A stretch of DNA of 60,825 nucleotides, taken from NCBI GenBank assembly GCA_039698075.1, contig JBDKTJ010000082.1:1-60825 (forward strand), written 5' to 3'. Position 1 is the first letter of the stretch, and every line of letters starts with the position of its first letter. Below, in pieces: positions 60,588-60,825 of this stretch. The position numbers and the translations under genes were made by a program. Source of the DNA: JAJFVC01 sp039698075. Its GTDB lineage: Bacteria; Planctomycetota; Planctomycetia; Pirellulales; Thermoguttaceae. A model generated the notes under the pieces. The model was not told the DNA's origin. It saw nothing but the letters and a program-made list of their open reading frames with translations, and made no database searches.

Positions 60588-60825
60588 CGCAAATGGGCAA
60601 GATTTGCTGTTTACGTAAACCCTTACGCTGCAACACAACGCGTTATCACAAAAAGGTTTACGGTGTTTCCTTCGCCCAATTTCAAAGCCCCGCAAAGCCC
60701 CCCTCTAGGACGTTAAGCGGGCGTCACTGACGCCCGCGCAGCGACGCAATAAAAAAGGCGTCTACAGCTACAAAATTGTGGCAATAGGCGTTGTCTTTTG
60801 CAGCCCACGGCTTGCTTACACGTGG
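60588..60825. mobile_element. Probable end of an integrated element inside the tRNA gene
   Basis: From 60588 the tRNA is replaced by DNA rich in palindromes: GCAAAT...ATTTGC directly at the junction, GTTTACGTAAAC at 60609-60620, a repeat of GGTTTACG at about 60,656, and GCGGGCGTC-ACT-GACGCCCGC at 60717-60737. These resemble recombinase core and arm sites (inference). No integrase is visible before the window ends. Confidence 0.45.

Overview
The window looks like a chromosomal segment from a member of the Planctomycetes, probably the Pirellulales-like group. This rests on protein families typical of that phylum: a long secreted leucine-rich repeat protein, a large secreted metzincin-type protease, an FHA protein beside a short 'GLAFDN...TRLTRG' protein, a Rho-N plus DUF4912 protein, a PKD/TPR secreted protein and a MoxR ATPase. 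The DNA is GC-rich and carries hairpin repeats of the type scattered through planctomycete genomes. No rRNA is present, so the phylum call is inferred from protein content.

Bases 1-22,700 form an accessory half. It starts with a transposase fragment and a leucine-rich repeat protein. Next comes a heavy-metal efflux set: CusBA plus an exported hemerythrin on the minus strand, with a divergent outer-membrane TolC-like protein. A quinol nitric oxide reductase (qNor) follows, divergent from a small ferredoxin and a DUF488 protein. Then comes a metalloid-type cluster: two tandem exported thioredoxin-fold paralogues, a MacB/LolD-like ABC transporter, ArsR regulators, a split-Soret-like cytochrome, an ArsM arsenite methyltransferase and an SMR transporter. 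Several genes here are broken: the SMR gene has a stop at a conserved Trp, a Dph6-like gene is frameshifted, an arsR copy has an internal deletion, and the cytochrome carries the N-terminus of a truncated CMD-type protein.

Bases 22,960-32,030 hold a complete kdp potassium-transport locus on the minus strand: a 27-aa leader ORF, kdpF, kdpA, kdpB, kdpC, a toxin-antitoxin pair, kdpD, kdpE. Upstream is a candidate KdpE operator, four TTGACGC direct repeats in two pairs, each pair with an 11-nt period, just ahead of a TATAAT. A toxin-antitoxin pair sits between the transporter genes and the sensor genes.

Bases 32,070-60,220 are mostly housekeeping. They hold an orphan histidine kinase, an NCS2 purine permease, the metalloprotease, a secreted PKD/TPR protein with its overlapping partner, MoxR, a nitroreductase and exonuclease III. 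A sugar-phosphate block follows (kdgK-like kinase, gnd, SDR, zwf), then nrnA, ribF, the DUF4912 protein, the FHA protein and an AddA/AddB-like helicase-nuclease pair. The window ends with a tRNA-Val(CAC) gene that is intact through the anticodon loop and then replaced by unrelated, palindrome-rich DNA, which suggests an integrated element starting at about 60,588. I did not find a clear anti-phage system, CRISPR array or biosynthetic cluster. The least familiar assemblies are the tandem thioredoxin-fold/ABC cluster and the kdp locus with its small ORF, operator array and embedded toxin-antitoxin pair.
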